NCBI RefSeq assembly: GCF_965219595.1
Contig: NZ_OZ244781.1
Location: 62,001-126,000 of the forward strand
DNA from: Poriferisodalis sp022821985
GTDB lineage: Bacteria; Actinomycetota; Acidimicrobiia; Acidimicrobiales; Poriferisodalaceae
Length of the DNA stretch: 64,000 nt
Reading direction: 5' to 3'
Position numbers and translations under genes: made by a program. Under the pieces are notes generated by a model, which was given only the letters and a program-made list of their open reading frames with translations, did no database searches and was not told the origin of the DNA. Position 1 is the first letter of the stretch, and the number at the start of each line of letters is the position of its first letter. Of the stretch, positions 54,745-62,845 are shown piece after piece.

Positions 54745-55728
54745 TCAGTGATGTGTGTCTTCGCCCTGCTGATGCTTCTTGAGTGCGCCGAGATCGAGTT
54801 CTATGGCGCGGACGCGGCGCAGTGTTCGTTCTGCGATGACACGGTTGGCGCGCAGCAGGTCAGCCAGAACGCCGAGCATCACGAGCTGCATGGCCACGAG
54901 CAGCGCGACGGCGCCGATGATGAGCGACTGCACATGACCTGAGCCGTCCGAGGTCACCAGGAACCACCCGAATCGGGCGAACAGGAAGACGCCGATCGCA
55001 GCGAACAGTGCCGCAGGCACGGCGAAGACCCGCAACGGTTCGTGCATCGCATAGACGCGGGCGATGGTGCCTGCCGCCCTGCGCACGTACTGGCGCTTCG
55101 ACTTGAACAGGCGCGACGGCCGGGTGGTGGGATTCACCCGCACCGGCACATCAGTGACCGCAAGGTCTGACTTGCCGGCCTGGATCACCGTCTCGAGCGT
55201 GTAGGTGAAGCGAGATACGACGTTTGCTGCAAGTGCAGCCTCCCGGCTGTAGGCGCGGAACCCCGAAGTGACATCGGCAACGTCGGTCGCCGATGCCTGG
55301 CGAACCGTCCACGAGCCCAGCCGCTGCAGCCGCTTCTTCAGCGGCGAGAACTCGGGATGGTTGCGGATGTCCCGCGAGCCGATCACCAGGTCGGCACGGC
55401 CAGTAACGATCGGATCAGTCAGCTTGCTGATGTCGCCCGCGTCGTACTGGTTGTCGCCATCGGTGTTCACGATGACGTCGGCGCCCATGCGCAGTGCCGC
55501 ATCGATGCCGCTGGCAAAGGCCACGGCGAGCCCCTTGTTCTGCGTGAGGCTCACGACGGCGTCGGCGCCGTGGTCGCGGGCCACCTTGACCGTGTCATCG
55601 GTGGAGCCGTCGTCGATGACCAGCCACAGCACCTCGCTGAAGCCGTCCACCTGGCGCGGCAGTGCGCTCAGGGTTGCTCCCAGTGTCTCCGCCTCGTTGA
55701 GGCAGGGGATCTGGATGACCAGCCGCAC
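54745..55728 (-). CDS. Polyprenyl-phosphate glycosyltransferase, family 2 (DPM1-like) with two membrane segments
   Basis: A 327-aa protein. The GT-A domain (residues 1-215) has IQIPCLNEAETLGATLSALP, VIDDGSTDDTVKVARDHG, the NTDGDNQYDAGDI acidic motif and SGFRAYSREAAL, typical of dolichol/polyprenyl-phosphate mannose or glucose synthases. Two C-terminal spans follow (FAVPAALFAAIGVFLFARFGWFLV; SLIIGAVALLVAMQLVMLGVLADLL). It transfers a sugar to a lipid carrier at the cytoplasmic face. GTG start; a single-gene unit after an R1 repeat and the ABC operon. Confidence 0.85.
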   Translation of the reverse strand: MRLVIQIPCLNEAETLGATLSALPRQVDGFSEVLWLVIDDGSTDDTVKVARDHGADAVVSLTQNKGLAVAFASGIDAALRMGADVIVNTDGDNQYDAGDISKLTDPIVTGRADLVIGSRDIRNHPEFSPLKKRLQRLGSWTVRQASATDVADVTSGFRAYSREAALAANVVSRFTYTLETVIQAGKSDLAVTDVPVRVNPTTRPSRLFKSKRQYVRRAAGTIARVYAMHEPLRVFAVPAALFAAIGVFLFARFGWFLVTSDGSGHVQSLIIGAVALLVAMQLVMLGVLADLLRANRVIAERTLRRVRAIELDLGALKKHQQGEDTHH

Positions 55729-55752
55729 CAGCCCATTGTGTCGGGTGTGTCC

Positions 55753-55832
55753 GCTGCGGAGGCGACAGAACCCTCTGCGACCAGCGATCCAGCAGGTCGC
55801 AATGTCGCAGAGTCTCCTGCCCCCTCCGCAGC
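55753..55832 (-). repeat. 80-bp structured repeat R1, copy 4
   Basis: Exactly 80 bp between the ABC operon and the GT2 gene. Ends GCTGCGGAGG and CCTCCGCAGC pair perfectly; inner hairpin GCGACC with GGTCGC. TGCCATA flanks it on the minus strand. Its A-T pair at stem position 8 corresponds to C-G in copy 1 and G-C in copies 2 and 3. Confidence 0.85.
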
Positions 55833-55858
55833 TATGGCAACCGGTTACCGGCGAAAGG

Positions 55859-56659
55859 TCAGTCGACGTTGAGACGGCCGAGGCGTACGGTGGCGAGGGC
55901 GAGGCTGACGGCTGAGACGCAGGCCAGCACGACGACCGCAGTGATGAGCCCGTAGGTGGTGAAGCCGAGATCGACGTCAGCGATCCGCGCGAGCAGCGCG
56001 CGGGCGTACCCGCGCAACGACAGGCGCTCGGCGAAGTCGCCGAGACCCACCGCCAGGCCCTCCCACAGCAGCACGTAGGCGATCCCCCACAGAACGGCTT
56101 TGCGGAACAGCAAGCCCAGCAGCACGAACAGGCACGAATAGGCGACGGTGCCCAGCGCCGCCGCAGTCAGCGCTCCCAACGCGACGCCGCCTGAGTCTGC
56201 AACAAAGTCAGTGGCGAACCAGCCGCCCAACGCGGTCGGAATGACGCACAGCGGCAGCGAAACCGTGACGGCCGCCGCGGCAGCAGCCACCACCAGCGGA
56301 GCGCGGCCCATGGGGCGCAGCCATAGGTACACGAGCGTGCCGTCATCGCGGACATCGCCCAGCGAGGCTGCGGCGAACACCAAGGAGACGATGGGAACGA
56401 TGATGATCAGGCCGAAACCGTCGGCATAGCTGGCACCGTCGAACAGCGCCCCTTCATTGGCGGGAGCGCCGCCATTCGTCGAGTTGCCCACCACCCAGCC
56501 GACCACAATCATGACGGCGCCGAGCGCACCGAGCGCCGCCAGGCGACCGATGGAGACGATCTGGCGAATGAGTACCCGGTAGCACAGCGTCGTCGCCCGT
56601 ACAGCGCCGACGCGGCGCCGCTGCTCTACGGGCCGTTGGGTGTCGGGCTCGGCGATCAT
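55859..56659 (-). CDS. ABC-2 type transporter permease
   Basis: A 266-aa membrane protein with about six spans. SLVFAAASLGDVRDDGTLVYLWLRPMGRAPLVVA is the cytoplasmic coupling-helix loop seen in ABC-2 permeases. It is the last gene of a four-gene unit; its start overlaps the preceding ATPase stop by 4 bp, so those two form an export pair. Substrate unknown. Confidence 0.78.
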   Translation of the reverse strand: MIAEPDTQRPVEQRRRVGAVRATTLCYRVLIRQIVSIGRLAALGALGAVMIVVGWVVGNSTNGGAPANEGALFDGASYADGFGLIIIVPIVSLVFAAASLGDVRDDGTLVYLWLRPMGRAPLVVAAAAAAVTVSLPLCVIPTALGGWFATDFVADSGGVALGALTAAALGTVAYSCLFVLLGLLFRKAVLWGIAYVLLWEGLAVGLGDFAERLSLRGYARALLARIADVDLGFTTYGLITAVVVLACVSAVSLALATVRLGRLNVD

Positions 56660-57675
56660 CGTCGTTCCACCAAATAGCGGAAGACCGATTCGAGGTCTTC
56701 GTCGAGCGGGATGACCTGCCGCAGACGGGCGCCCAGATCTTTCGCCAGCGGCGCAATCTCGCGTCCTAGGCGGTCCACCTCCAGCGTGTCCGCCACCACC
56801 ACATCGCCGTCGATGCGCACCCCCACCACGGCGCCCGAAGTGACCAGCGCGGCCGCGAGATGGCGAGGCTTGTCGGCCTCGATGCTGATGCGGTGCGGGC
56901 GGTCGTCCATCAGCTCGCGGAGCTCTCGATAGTCACCGCTGGCGACAAGGCGGCCTTGGGCGATCACCAGGATTCGCGATCCGAGCCGGGCGACTTCCTC
57001 GAGCACATGGGACGACACGAGCACGCAGCGCCCTTGCGCGCCCAGGTCCTCGAGCAACTCGATCATGCGGCGTCGCTGAACGGGGTCGAGGCCGTTGAGC
57101 GGCTCATCCAGGATCAGCACCTCCGGATCGTGAACGAGCGCGGCTGCCAGCTTCGTGCGCTGCCGCATGCCCTTGGAATAGCCCGATACCGGCCGACCAT
57201 CGTCGGGGTCGAGTTCGACGATGCCCAGCGCGTGTCTCCCCGCCGCTTCGGGGTTCGCCACACCCTGCGTGGCGGCTGCGATCGTCACGAATTCGAGCGC
57301 GTCGAGCCGGTCGAACAGAGCGTCCTGCTGCGGTGACAACCCGATCCGGCCTCGTACATCGCGGTCGCTGCGGGCATCAGCTCCCAGCACGCGCACCGTT
57401 CCCCGCGACGGCGGGGTGAGCCCGCACATCATGCGGAACAGCGTCGACTTGCCTGCACCGTTGGGTCCCAGCAGTGCCGTGACGCCGGCACGGACGGCGA
57501 AAGTCACGTCGGACACGGCCACCACATCGCCGAAGAACTTCGACACACCGTGCACCTCGACCATGCCTGCGGGCGGCACCGCCGGCGCGGCGGCCCCAGC
57601 TGCCGACTCGGGCACCGGCTCGTCACCGGCAACGTCGGGTGTGGGTGCAGGCACAGGGCGAGGTCGGGCGTTCAT
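56656..57675 (-). CDS. ABC transporter ATP-binding protein
   Basis: A 339-aa ABC ATPase: Walker A LLGPNGAGKST, Walker B VLILDEPLNGLDP and the H-loop VLVSSHVLEE; the usual LSGG signature is degenerate, reading VSGYSKGMRQRTKLA. The N-terminal ~35 residues are Pro/Ala-rich. I use ATG 57675, which overlaps the permease stop (TGATG); the frame extends 20 codons further upstream into that gene. Partner of the permease at 55859. Confidence 0.87.
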   Translation of the reverse strand: MNARPRPVPAPTPDVAGDEPVPESAAGAAAPAVPPAGMVEVHGVSKFFGDVVAVSDVTFAVRAGVTALLGPNGAGKSTLFRMMCGLTPPSRGTVRVLGADARSDRDVRGRIGLSPQQDALFDRLDALEFVTIAAATQGVANPEAAGRHALGIVELDPDDGRPVSGYSKGMRQRTKLAAALVHDPEVLILDEPLNGLDPVQRRRMIELLEDLGAQGRCVLVSSHVLEEVARLGSRILVIAQGRLVASGDYRELRELMDDRPHRISIEADKPRHLAAALVTSGAVVGVRIDGDVVVADTLEVDRLGREIAPLAKDLGARLRQVIPLDEDLESVFRYLVERR

Positions 57676-58631
57676 CAACCCGCCTCGATGCGGCGATAAC
57701 GCCACCACACGACTGCCGCTCCTGCCGCGACCCATGCGGCATTCACAGCGATGACGAACAGCGTCGACAGCTCGCTGATGCGCAGCCCCGGAGGCCCGTC
57801 GTCTTCACCCAATGGCGACGGCGGGCCGACGCCGAAGATCCGATCCTTGAGTGCGTCGCCGATCTCGCCCAAGTTGAACGCGTAGATGCGAGGATCCATC
57901 TCGGCCACTTCGACGAGCAGGCCGGTGACGATCTGTGAGCCCAGCAAGAGCAGGATGACGCCGATCACGGCGAATGCCCGCCGATCGGTCAAGCTCGAAA
58001 TCGCCAGACTGGCCGCGGTGATGGTGGCAGCGATGACGATGCCCGAACCCAGTATCCGCACCAGCACGGTCAGCCAGTCGCCAATGCCGTCAGGACCTGA
58101 ACCCTCCACGGTGTAGGCGACGAGCAGGAACAGCAACGGCCCCATGGTGATGACTGCCAGCGTCACCGTCACCGCGACAGCCTTCGACGCCAGGTAGCTC
58201 CACAAGCGCAACGGTGTGGACAGGTACAGCGACAGCATGCCGTTGCGGCGATCGGCCACCAGGATCTCGGGCACCACGATCCCGCAGTAGAAGAACAGCG
58301 CCACCTCGATGAAGCCGTAGTACTGGTGGTACTCGGGCAGGATGTTCTCAGAGATCAGATCGATATCGAGCACGATCGCAATGCCCACGAAAACGATGGC
58401 GGGAACCAGGGCGATGACCACGGCCAGCCACGGCAGGAACTTGTGGCGGGCCGGACGCCCGAAGCCGAGCGTGAATCTCACCGACGAGGCGACTACCGCG
58501 CGCATGGCGCCGGCGAGCCCGTGGCGGGCGCCGCTGTAGGACCGGTAGCGCTGGTCGAGAATCTGCGCGGCGCCGTCGTCAACTTCGGGCGCCTGTTCGC
58601 GAACGTCGACGGTTCCGGATGCGTCGCTCAT
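57675..58631 (-). CDS. ABC-2 type transporter permease
   Basis: A 318-aa permease with about six membrane segments after a polar N-terminus. GIVVPEILVADRRNGMLSLYLSTPLRLWSYLASKAVAV is the typical ABC-2 coupling region. The start overlaps the upstream ATPase stop by 4 bp and the stop overlaps the next ATPase start, so it is translationally coupled on both sides. With the adjacent proteins it could form a heteromeric exporter; substrate unknown. Confidence 0.8.
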   Translation of the reverse strand: MSDASGTVDVREQAPEVDDGAAQILDQRYRSYSGARHGLAGAMRAVVASSVRFTLGFGRPARHKFLPWLAVVIALVPAIVFVGIAIVLDIDLISENILPEYHQYYGFIEVALFFYCGIVVPEILVADRRNGMLSLYLSTPLRLWSYLASKAVAVTVTLAVITMGPLLFLLVAYTVEGSGPDGIGDWLTVLVRILGSGIVIAATITAASLAISSLTDRRAFAVIGVILLLLGSQIVTGLLVEVAEMDPRIYAFNLGEIGDALKDRIFGVGPPSPLGEDDGPPGLRISELSTLFVIAVNAAWVAAGAAVVWWRYRRIEAG

Positions 58632-59575
58632 GTCGCCGACACCTCGAACAAGTCGGCCAGCGTGCGCTGGCGCGCCTCGAGACGCCGGATGCGCGCCCCT
58701 GATTCGGCGACTGCATCACGCGCCCGATCGCTGAGCTCATCTCGCCCGGCTCCGCCGAGTCGCAACGTGGTGCCAGTGCGCTCCACTTCGATGCCGGCGC
58801 CGCGCAGCATGCGCTCGACAGCGTCAACCGTCCCAGCGGGCTTGACGATGTCGACCAGCTCCAGCGTGATGCCCTCACCGTCGCCGACAAGTTCGGCGAT
58901 CGGCCCGTCGGCGACCAAGCGGCCCGCGTCGAGGGCGACGATGTGGTCGCAGACCCGCTCGACCTCTTCCAGCAAATGCGACGACAAGACCACGCTGACC
59001 GAGTGCTCATTGCTGATCTCGCCGATGAGCGTGAGCATCTCAGTGCGCTGCGTGGGGTCGAGCCCCGAGGTGGGCTCGTCGAGCAGCACCATCTCGGGGT
59101 CTGACGCGACGGCCTGCGCCAGCTTGACGCGCTGGCGCTGACCGGTGGACATGGTGCCGAGCGTGCGTGTGCGCTCCTCGCCGAGCCCGACCAGCCACAG
59201 GCTGTCCGATGCTCGGGTGCGGGCTTCGCTGCGAGGCAGGCCGCGTACCTGTGCCAGATGGCGCACGAAGTCGACGGCCCGCATCTCGTCGGGAAGCACG
59301 TCGCGTTCGGGGGCGAATCCCACCTTGGCCCGCAATGCGGCACCCTGGCTGCGGGGGTCGAGCCCCAGCACCGTGGCCGAACCAGAGGTCGGCGGGCGCA
59401 AGCCGAGCAGCGCGTTGAGCAGCGTGGTCTTGCCGGCGCCGTTCGCCCCGACGAGTCCGGTCACTCCGGGCCGCATCTGAATGTCGAGCGCGTCGAGCGC
59501 CACCGTCGATCCGAACCGCTGTGTCAACGCTGCCGTCGAGACGAGCACCGTCTCGGCAGCGGCAGCGTCGCTCAC
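58628..59575 (-). CDS. ABC transporter ATP-binding protein
   Basis: A 315-aa ABC ATPase, first gene of the four-gene unit. Walker A VGANGAGKTTLLNALLGLRPP, signature TLGTMSTGQRQRVKLA, Walker B MVLLDEPTSGLDPTQR, H-loop VVLSSHLLEEVERV. Regulatory C-terminal region of about 90 residues. GTG start preceded by TAGGTT at the leaderless distance. Two ATPase-permease pairs with different subunits suggest a heterodimeric exporter or two related exporters. Confidence 0.88.
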   Translation of the reverse strand: MSDAAAAETVLVSTAALTQRFGSTVALDALDIQMRPGVTGLVGANGAGKTTLLNALLGLRPPTSGSATVLGLDPRSQGAALRAKVGFAPERDVLPDEMRAVDFVRHLAQVRGLPRSEARTRASDSLWLVGLGEERTRTLGTMSTGQRQRVKLAQAVASDPEMVLLDEPTSGLDPTQRTEMLTLIGEISNEHSVSVVLSSHLLEEVERVCDHIVALDAGRLVADGPIAELVGDGEGITLELVDIVKPAGTVDAVERMLRGAGIEVERTGTTLRLGGAGRDELSDRARDAVAESGARIRRLEARQRTLADLFEVSAT

Positions 59576-59581
59576 GCGCTC

Positions 59582-59587
59582 AACCTA
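59582..59587 (-). promoter_or_regulatory. -10-like hexamer (TAGGTT), leaderless start of the ABC operon
   Basis: On the minus strand TAGGTT, 6 nt, GTG at 59575; same hexamer as at thpR. Confidence 0.5.
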
Positions 59588-59631
59588 AACCCGTTGGGCG
59601 GCTGCTAGCCGTCAAGCGGAGAGAACGACAG

Positions 59632-60714
59632 CTAGTGATCCGATTCGGCGAGACCCGCGACGGCCAGCGCCTTCTGCTTGGCGGCGTCGAGGTCGTAGTG
59701 CTTGCGCGTCACGATGCGCTGGGCATAGAGGCCACCGCCGGCCTGCAGATTGGTCACGAACTTCCAGCCGCCGTAGGAGTCGGCGGTGAGGTCCCGGATG
59801 GTGTGCATCAGGCGTGCCCGGTATTCGCCGTCGACGTCGTGGCGGGTGGACATGTACTTCCGTGCCAGCGCACCGACGTCGGGATTCTCGAAATCGGCCG
59901 GCACCGGCGAGGTGAGCACGGCGCCGCCGGCGATGTCGTGCAGGTGGCGCACCATGGCGCTGTAGTTCGCCGCCGCCTGGAACTTGCCGGCGTTGGTGTA
60001 GAGCTCGTTGGGGAACGCCGCGCCCTCGGGCCCGATCGAGCAGTGGGCGATGGCCGCTTCCAGCGCAGCTCGAATCAGCGTGGCGTGGATGATCAACTCG
60101 GAGATCTTCTCCTTGACGTGACCGATCCCCGCCGTGCCGTTGGCCTCGGCCACGAGCTGGGCCAACCCGACGAGCTGGTCGGCTTCCTCCACGAACGCCG
60201 ACAGCCCGCCGAGGCGTTCCCACAGTCCCAGCGCATGGGCGAATACGGCGGCATAGTGCGTCTCGCCGTCGAGGAAGACGCGCTCGTGGGGCACGAACAC
60301 GTCGTCGAAGATCACGAAGCCCTCGGGATAGTGGTGCTCGCCCGACACGGGGAAAGCCCGGGGATCCTCGTGGCGGGGCGCGTAGGTGGTGTTGATGATC
60401 TTGACGCCAGGGGCATTCACCGGCACCGAGCAGCCGATCGACCAGTCCTCCTCGCCGGGCTTCATGGCCTTGGTGGGAATCGTGAGCAGTTCATGGCCGA
60501 ACGAAGCACCGGTGATGTGCAGCTTCGCGCCGCGGATCACCACGCCGTCCCGCTGGCGATCCACCACGCGCACATACGAATCCAGGTCGTCCTGGCGGGC
60601 CGGCGGCCGGCTGCGGTCGCCCTTGGCGTCGGTGATGCACTGCGTGATCCGCACGTCGTCGCGCTGCGCCTCGCTGATGAAGGCGTCCATCCGCTCGATG
60701 TAGTCGGGCTTGGA
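59632..60714 (-). pseudogene. 4-hydroxyphenylacetate 3-hydroxylase (HpaB) family gene, 5' part lost at element boundary
   Basis: The minus-strand frame is open from TCC at 60714 to the stop at 59632 (360 codons) but begins abruptly: SKPDYIERMDAFISEAQRDDVRITQCITDAKGDRS corresponds to the middle of HpaB-family proteins. A TAG and non-coding DNA lie directly upstream. About 130-145 N-terminal residues are missing (the family is ~480-500 aa). The flavin-binding core is otherwise intact (VVIRGAKLHITGASF, VFVPHERVFLDGE, YTNAGKFQAAANYSAMVRHLHDIAGGAVLTSP). The cluster residues of 4-hydroxybutyryl-CoA dehydratase are not all present, so an oxygenase or hydroxylase role is more likely. An ATG at 60690 could start a truncated product, but that would lack the FAD-side N-domain. 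The break coincides with the integrase-bearing element. Confidence 0.8.
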
Positions 60715-60735
60715 CTATGTTGTACGTAGTATCTG
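60700..60735. other. Putative attachment-site junction (attL) of the integrated element
   Basis: Homology of the HpaB-family gene stops at about 60714, and a tyrosine integrase gene starts 120 bp further on. The recombination core must lie here, probably within the conserved coding stretch encoding SKPDYIE. The second junction, with the missing 5' part of the gene, is beyond the window, so the exact core cannot be defined. Confidence 0.5.
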
Positions 60736-60766
60736 CCTATTTGAGAGGGGTTTGAGCAGCAATGGA

Positions 60767-60794
60767 CTTGATCCGGTCAAACCGTGGTTATAAT
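60767..60794 (+). promoter_or_regulatory. Sigma-70-like promoter of the integrase gene
   Basis: A perfect TATAAT at 60789-60794 with CTTGAT (60767-60772) 16 bp upstream. It reads toward the integrase. Two copies of AAGGTCAG follow it (60796-60803 and 60808-60815) and could bind the integrase or a regulator. Confidence 0.55.
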
Positions 60795-60795
60795 G

Positions 60796-60815
60796 AAGGT
60801 CAGTCTAAAGGTCAG
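60796..60815 (+). repeat. Direct repeat AAGGTCAG x2 upstream of the integrase
   Basis: AAGGTCAG at 60796-60803 and 60808-60815, 12 bp apart, between the -10 element and the ribosome site. The position suggests a repressor or integrase arm-type site. Confidence 0.4.
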
Positions 60816-60833
60816 ACATACAGGGGAGGAACA

Positions 60834-62084
60834 ATGAGCCTGACTGACACGCAGATAGGGAAGCTCCGACGGGCGGGGAGGCACGGCGCTGGCAAGTACG
60901 GGCTGGCAGTGAACGTCCACCATGCCAAGAGCGGCGACATCACCCGGTCTTGGGTTCAGAGGGTCACTGTGAACGGCAAGCGGGTGAACCTTGGGCTTGG
61001 CCGCTGGCCGATTGTTGACGTGGCGCGGGCCGAGAGAATGGCGCTCGACAATCTGAGGATGGCGCTCGACGGCATAGACCCTCGCAAGCGCACGGGCACC
61101 CCGGCGCTGCCTGCTCCGGCTGCGCCTGCTGTGCCTGCCCCGGTCGTGCCCGCTGCCCCGCAGCAGACGCCTTCTGAGGATCGCTGGCAGTTTGTCAGCG
61201 GGCCGACGCTGGCAGGCGAGTGGGCTTCGTTCGTGGCGATGAAAGAGGCTGACGGGGACGTGAGCGCCAAGGTCGCCAAAGACTGGGGATCAACCTTCGA
61301 CGCCTACCTGAGAGACGCGCTGGGCGGCAGGCAGGTCGCCAGCATCGAGAGCGGGGACGTGGTTGCCGCTATCAACGCCATCGAGTCGCCTTCCCGCAGG
61401 AAGCGCACGCTGAGCAGGCTCAAGTCTGTTCTGGCGTCATGCGCTGCCCGCGGGCTTGTGGGCACCAACGTTGCCGCCGATGTCGGGGCAGCCATCCGCA
61501 ACGGCGACAAGGGAGGGCATCACGCAGCCGTTTCTATCGAGACGGCTCACGACGAATACGTGAAGGTTCTCGATGCCGAAGTGAACGAGAGCAGGCTTGT
61601 CCTGTTTCAGCTTGTGGCGCTCACCGGCTGCCGAGTCTCAGAGGCACAGCAGGCACGCTGGGCAGACTTCGACATCGAGGCAGGCACTTGGACAATCGAC
61701 GCCAGCAGGACCAAGACAGAAACGGAGTACGTGTTCGCTCTGTCGGCTGAGGCAGTCAGGGTCCTGCGCTTCGCCAAGAGCCTGCAAGAGCGCCAAGGCA
61801 TCGCTTCCGACTTCGCGGCAGTGCAAGCCAAGACCGGCAAGCCTCTGCCCGACTCATGGCCGCAGAGGCAAAGGCAGCGAGTCGAGGGCATCGAGTGGAC
61901 TCACCACGGCTGGCGCACCTGCTTCGCAGGATGGGCGAGCCGGGAGGGCTACCCGCGCGAAGTCATCGAGCGCCAGCTTCAGCACGCAGAGAAAGGCGTG
62001 CAGGCGTGCTACTACCGAGACGACCTGATCGAGCGCAGGCGCGAGATGGTCGAGCGCTGGGCCGAGTACCTGACTGGCGGCTAG
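60834..62084 (+). CDS. int: Tyrosine-type site-specific integrase
   Basis: A 416-aa integrase of the P4/DUF4102 type. The N-terminal ~85 residues (LTDTQIGKLRRAGRHGAGKYGLAVNV...VNLGLGRWPIVDVARAERMALDNL) bind arm sites. A Pro/Ala linker (residues ~88-112) and a SAM-like core-binding domain follow. The catalytic domain has LTGCRVSEAQQARW (Arg I), THHGWRTCFAGWAS (HxxR) and LQHAEKGVQACYYR (His and nucleophilic Tyr). ATG 60834 is chosen for its AGGGGAGGA ribosome site; an upstream ATG (60762) precedes the promoter's -10. It sits just inside the left boundary of the element that interrupts the HpaB-family gene. Confidence 0.92.
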   Translation: MSLTDTQIGKLRRAGRHGAGKYGLAVNVHHAKSGDITRSWVQRVTVNGKRVNLGLGRWPIVDVARAERMALDNLRMALDGIDPRKRTGTPALPAPAAPAVPAPVVPAAPQQTPSEDRWQFVSGPTLAGEWASFVAMKEADGDVSAKVAKDWGSTFDAYLRDALGGRQVASIESGDVVAAINAIESPSRRKRTLSRLKSVLASCAARGLVGTNVAADVGAAIRNGDKGGHHAAVSIETAHDEYVKVLDAEVNESRLVLFQLVALTGCRVSEAQQARWADFDIEAGTWTIDASRTKTETEYVFALSAEAVRVLRFAKSLQERQGIASDFAAVQAKTGKPLPDSWPQRQRQRVEGIEWTHHGWRTCFAGWASREGYPREVIERQLQHAEKGVQACYYRDDLIERRREMVERWAEYLTGG

Positions 62085-62138
62085 AGCGCCCGCAGGCGGC
62101 TTGTGCGCCTTCCCGCTGGGGCAGGCGCGTGCTCCCCT

Positions 62139-62182
62139 CAGAACCCCTCAGAACGTCTCCTAGAGGCTGCTGAGGGGTTCTG
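62139..62182. terminator. 13-bp perfect inverted repeat after the integrase gene
   Basis: CAGAACCCCTCAG (62139-62151) and CTGAGGGGTTCTG (62170-62182) pair perfectly around an 18-nt loop, 54 bp after the integrase stop. No U-tract follows, so a bidirectional or Rho-assisted terminator is likely. Confidence 0.6.
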
Positions 62183-62197
62183 TCGATGTCGGGCGGG

Positions 62198-62323
62198 AGG
62201 GTCGTAGAGGGAGGCACGCGTCAGAAAGAAACCCGTCTCGGGAGTCGTGCTGCAACAGACAGCCGCGGGAACCCCTGCCCCGTCTCCTGCCTGCATGGCA
62301 AGGGTCGTAGAGGGAGGCACGCG
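62198..62323 (+). repeat. 23-bp direct repeat, two copies 103 bp apart
   Basis: Identical 23-bp sequences at 62198-62220 and 62301-62323 (beginning AGGGTCGTAG, ending GAGGCACGCG). They lie in the non-coding segment between the integrase and the helicase gene and could be protein-binding sites or remnants of duplication. Confidence 0.75.
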
Positions 62324-62342
62324 GTCACACACTCTTGCGCGT

Positions 62343-62523
62343 CAGGCGAGGTTGTCGGGGTTGTGAGACGGCAGGGGTTCGGCAGGCTCGCAACTACTCG
62401 GCGGAGGGCCGGGAAAGGCACGAACGGAAGCGGCAGGCGAACTTGTTGGGGTTGCGAGACCGTAGGGGTTCTGCAACTTCGCAACTACGCGGGAGGGCAG
62501 CGAAGGCACAAACGGGAAAGGCG
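62343..62523 (+). repeat. Tandem ~91-bp repeat, two copies, each with a hairpin
   Basis: Copy 1 starts at 62343 and copy 2 at 62434 (both CAGGCGA). They share TTGT, GGGGTTG, GAGAC, AGGGGTTC and TCGCAACTAC in order and are clearly related. In each, GTTG(C/T)GA can pair with TCGCAAC about 25-30 nt later. The 62085-62845 interval has no convincing gene and otherwise consists of G-rich repeated motifs; a replication origin or regulatory RNA region of the element is possible. Confidence 0.6.
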
Positions 62524-62716
62524 CAGATTGGCTTGTCTTGGTGCGGCTTGCTGGGGTTTCGGCTGCTCGGCGGGTGCGGCGGGGTGCTGGCAGGGTACAA
62601 ACGAGTCACAAACGGGTTGGCGGGCGGCAGTGTCGTGGCGGGCGGGTTGCTGGGCTGTGTATCGTGATGTGCGTTCATCCTCTTGCCTGTTGTGATGACA
62701 TTCGTTTCATGGTTCT

Positions 62717-62746
62717 GAACCCCGCTGGCTTCGGTCGGCGGGGTTC
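62717..62746. terminator. Very stable hairpin with C(UUCG)G tetraloop
   Basis: GAACCCCGC (62717-62725) pairs with GCGGGGTTC (62738-62746). The intervening TGGC/GTCG extends the stem with G-U pairs to a closing C-UUCG-G tetraloop (13 bp in total). No T-run follows. Position about 100 bp before the helicase start suggests a terminator of upstream transcription or a leader structure. Confidence 0.6.
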
Positions 62747-62798
62747 GCCATTTCCCGCCTTGGTGCTGCGGGCAGTAATCTGGCAGGCGAAGCAAAGC

Positions 62799-62823
62799 CG
62801 GGCCGTCGTGAAACAGCGGCCCG
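62799..62823 (+). promoter_or_regulatory. Leader hairpin just before the helicase ribosome site
   Basis: CGGGCCG (62799-62805) and CGGCCCG (62817-62823) form a 7-bp stem with an 11-nt loop, ending about 10 nt before the purine-rich ribosome site (AAGGGAAAGAGG). It could influence translation of the helicase gene. Confidence 0.35.
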
Positions 62824-62845
62824 CACAACAGGCAAGGGAAAGAGG

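Noticed and set aside
59632..60714. 4-hydroxybutyryl-CoA dehydratase
   Set aside because: The His/Cys cluster ligands of that enzyme's C-terminal part are not matched (Cys position is Ala), so a general HpaB-family hydroxylase call is safer.
60690..60840. tRNA gene as the integrase target site
   Set aside because: No cloverleaf or T-arm-like sequence at the junction; the interrupted sequence is protein-coding.
62343..62523. CRISPR array or protein-coding gene in the 91-bp repeats
   Set aside because: Only two diverged tandem copies with no spacers; frames through the region are Cys/Arg/Gly-rich, and the 91-bp period shifts frame between copies.
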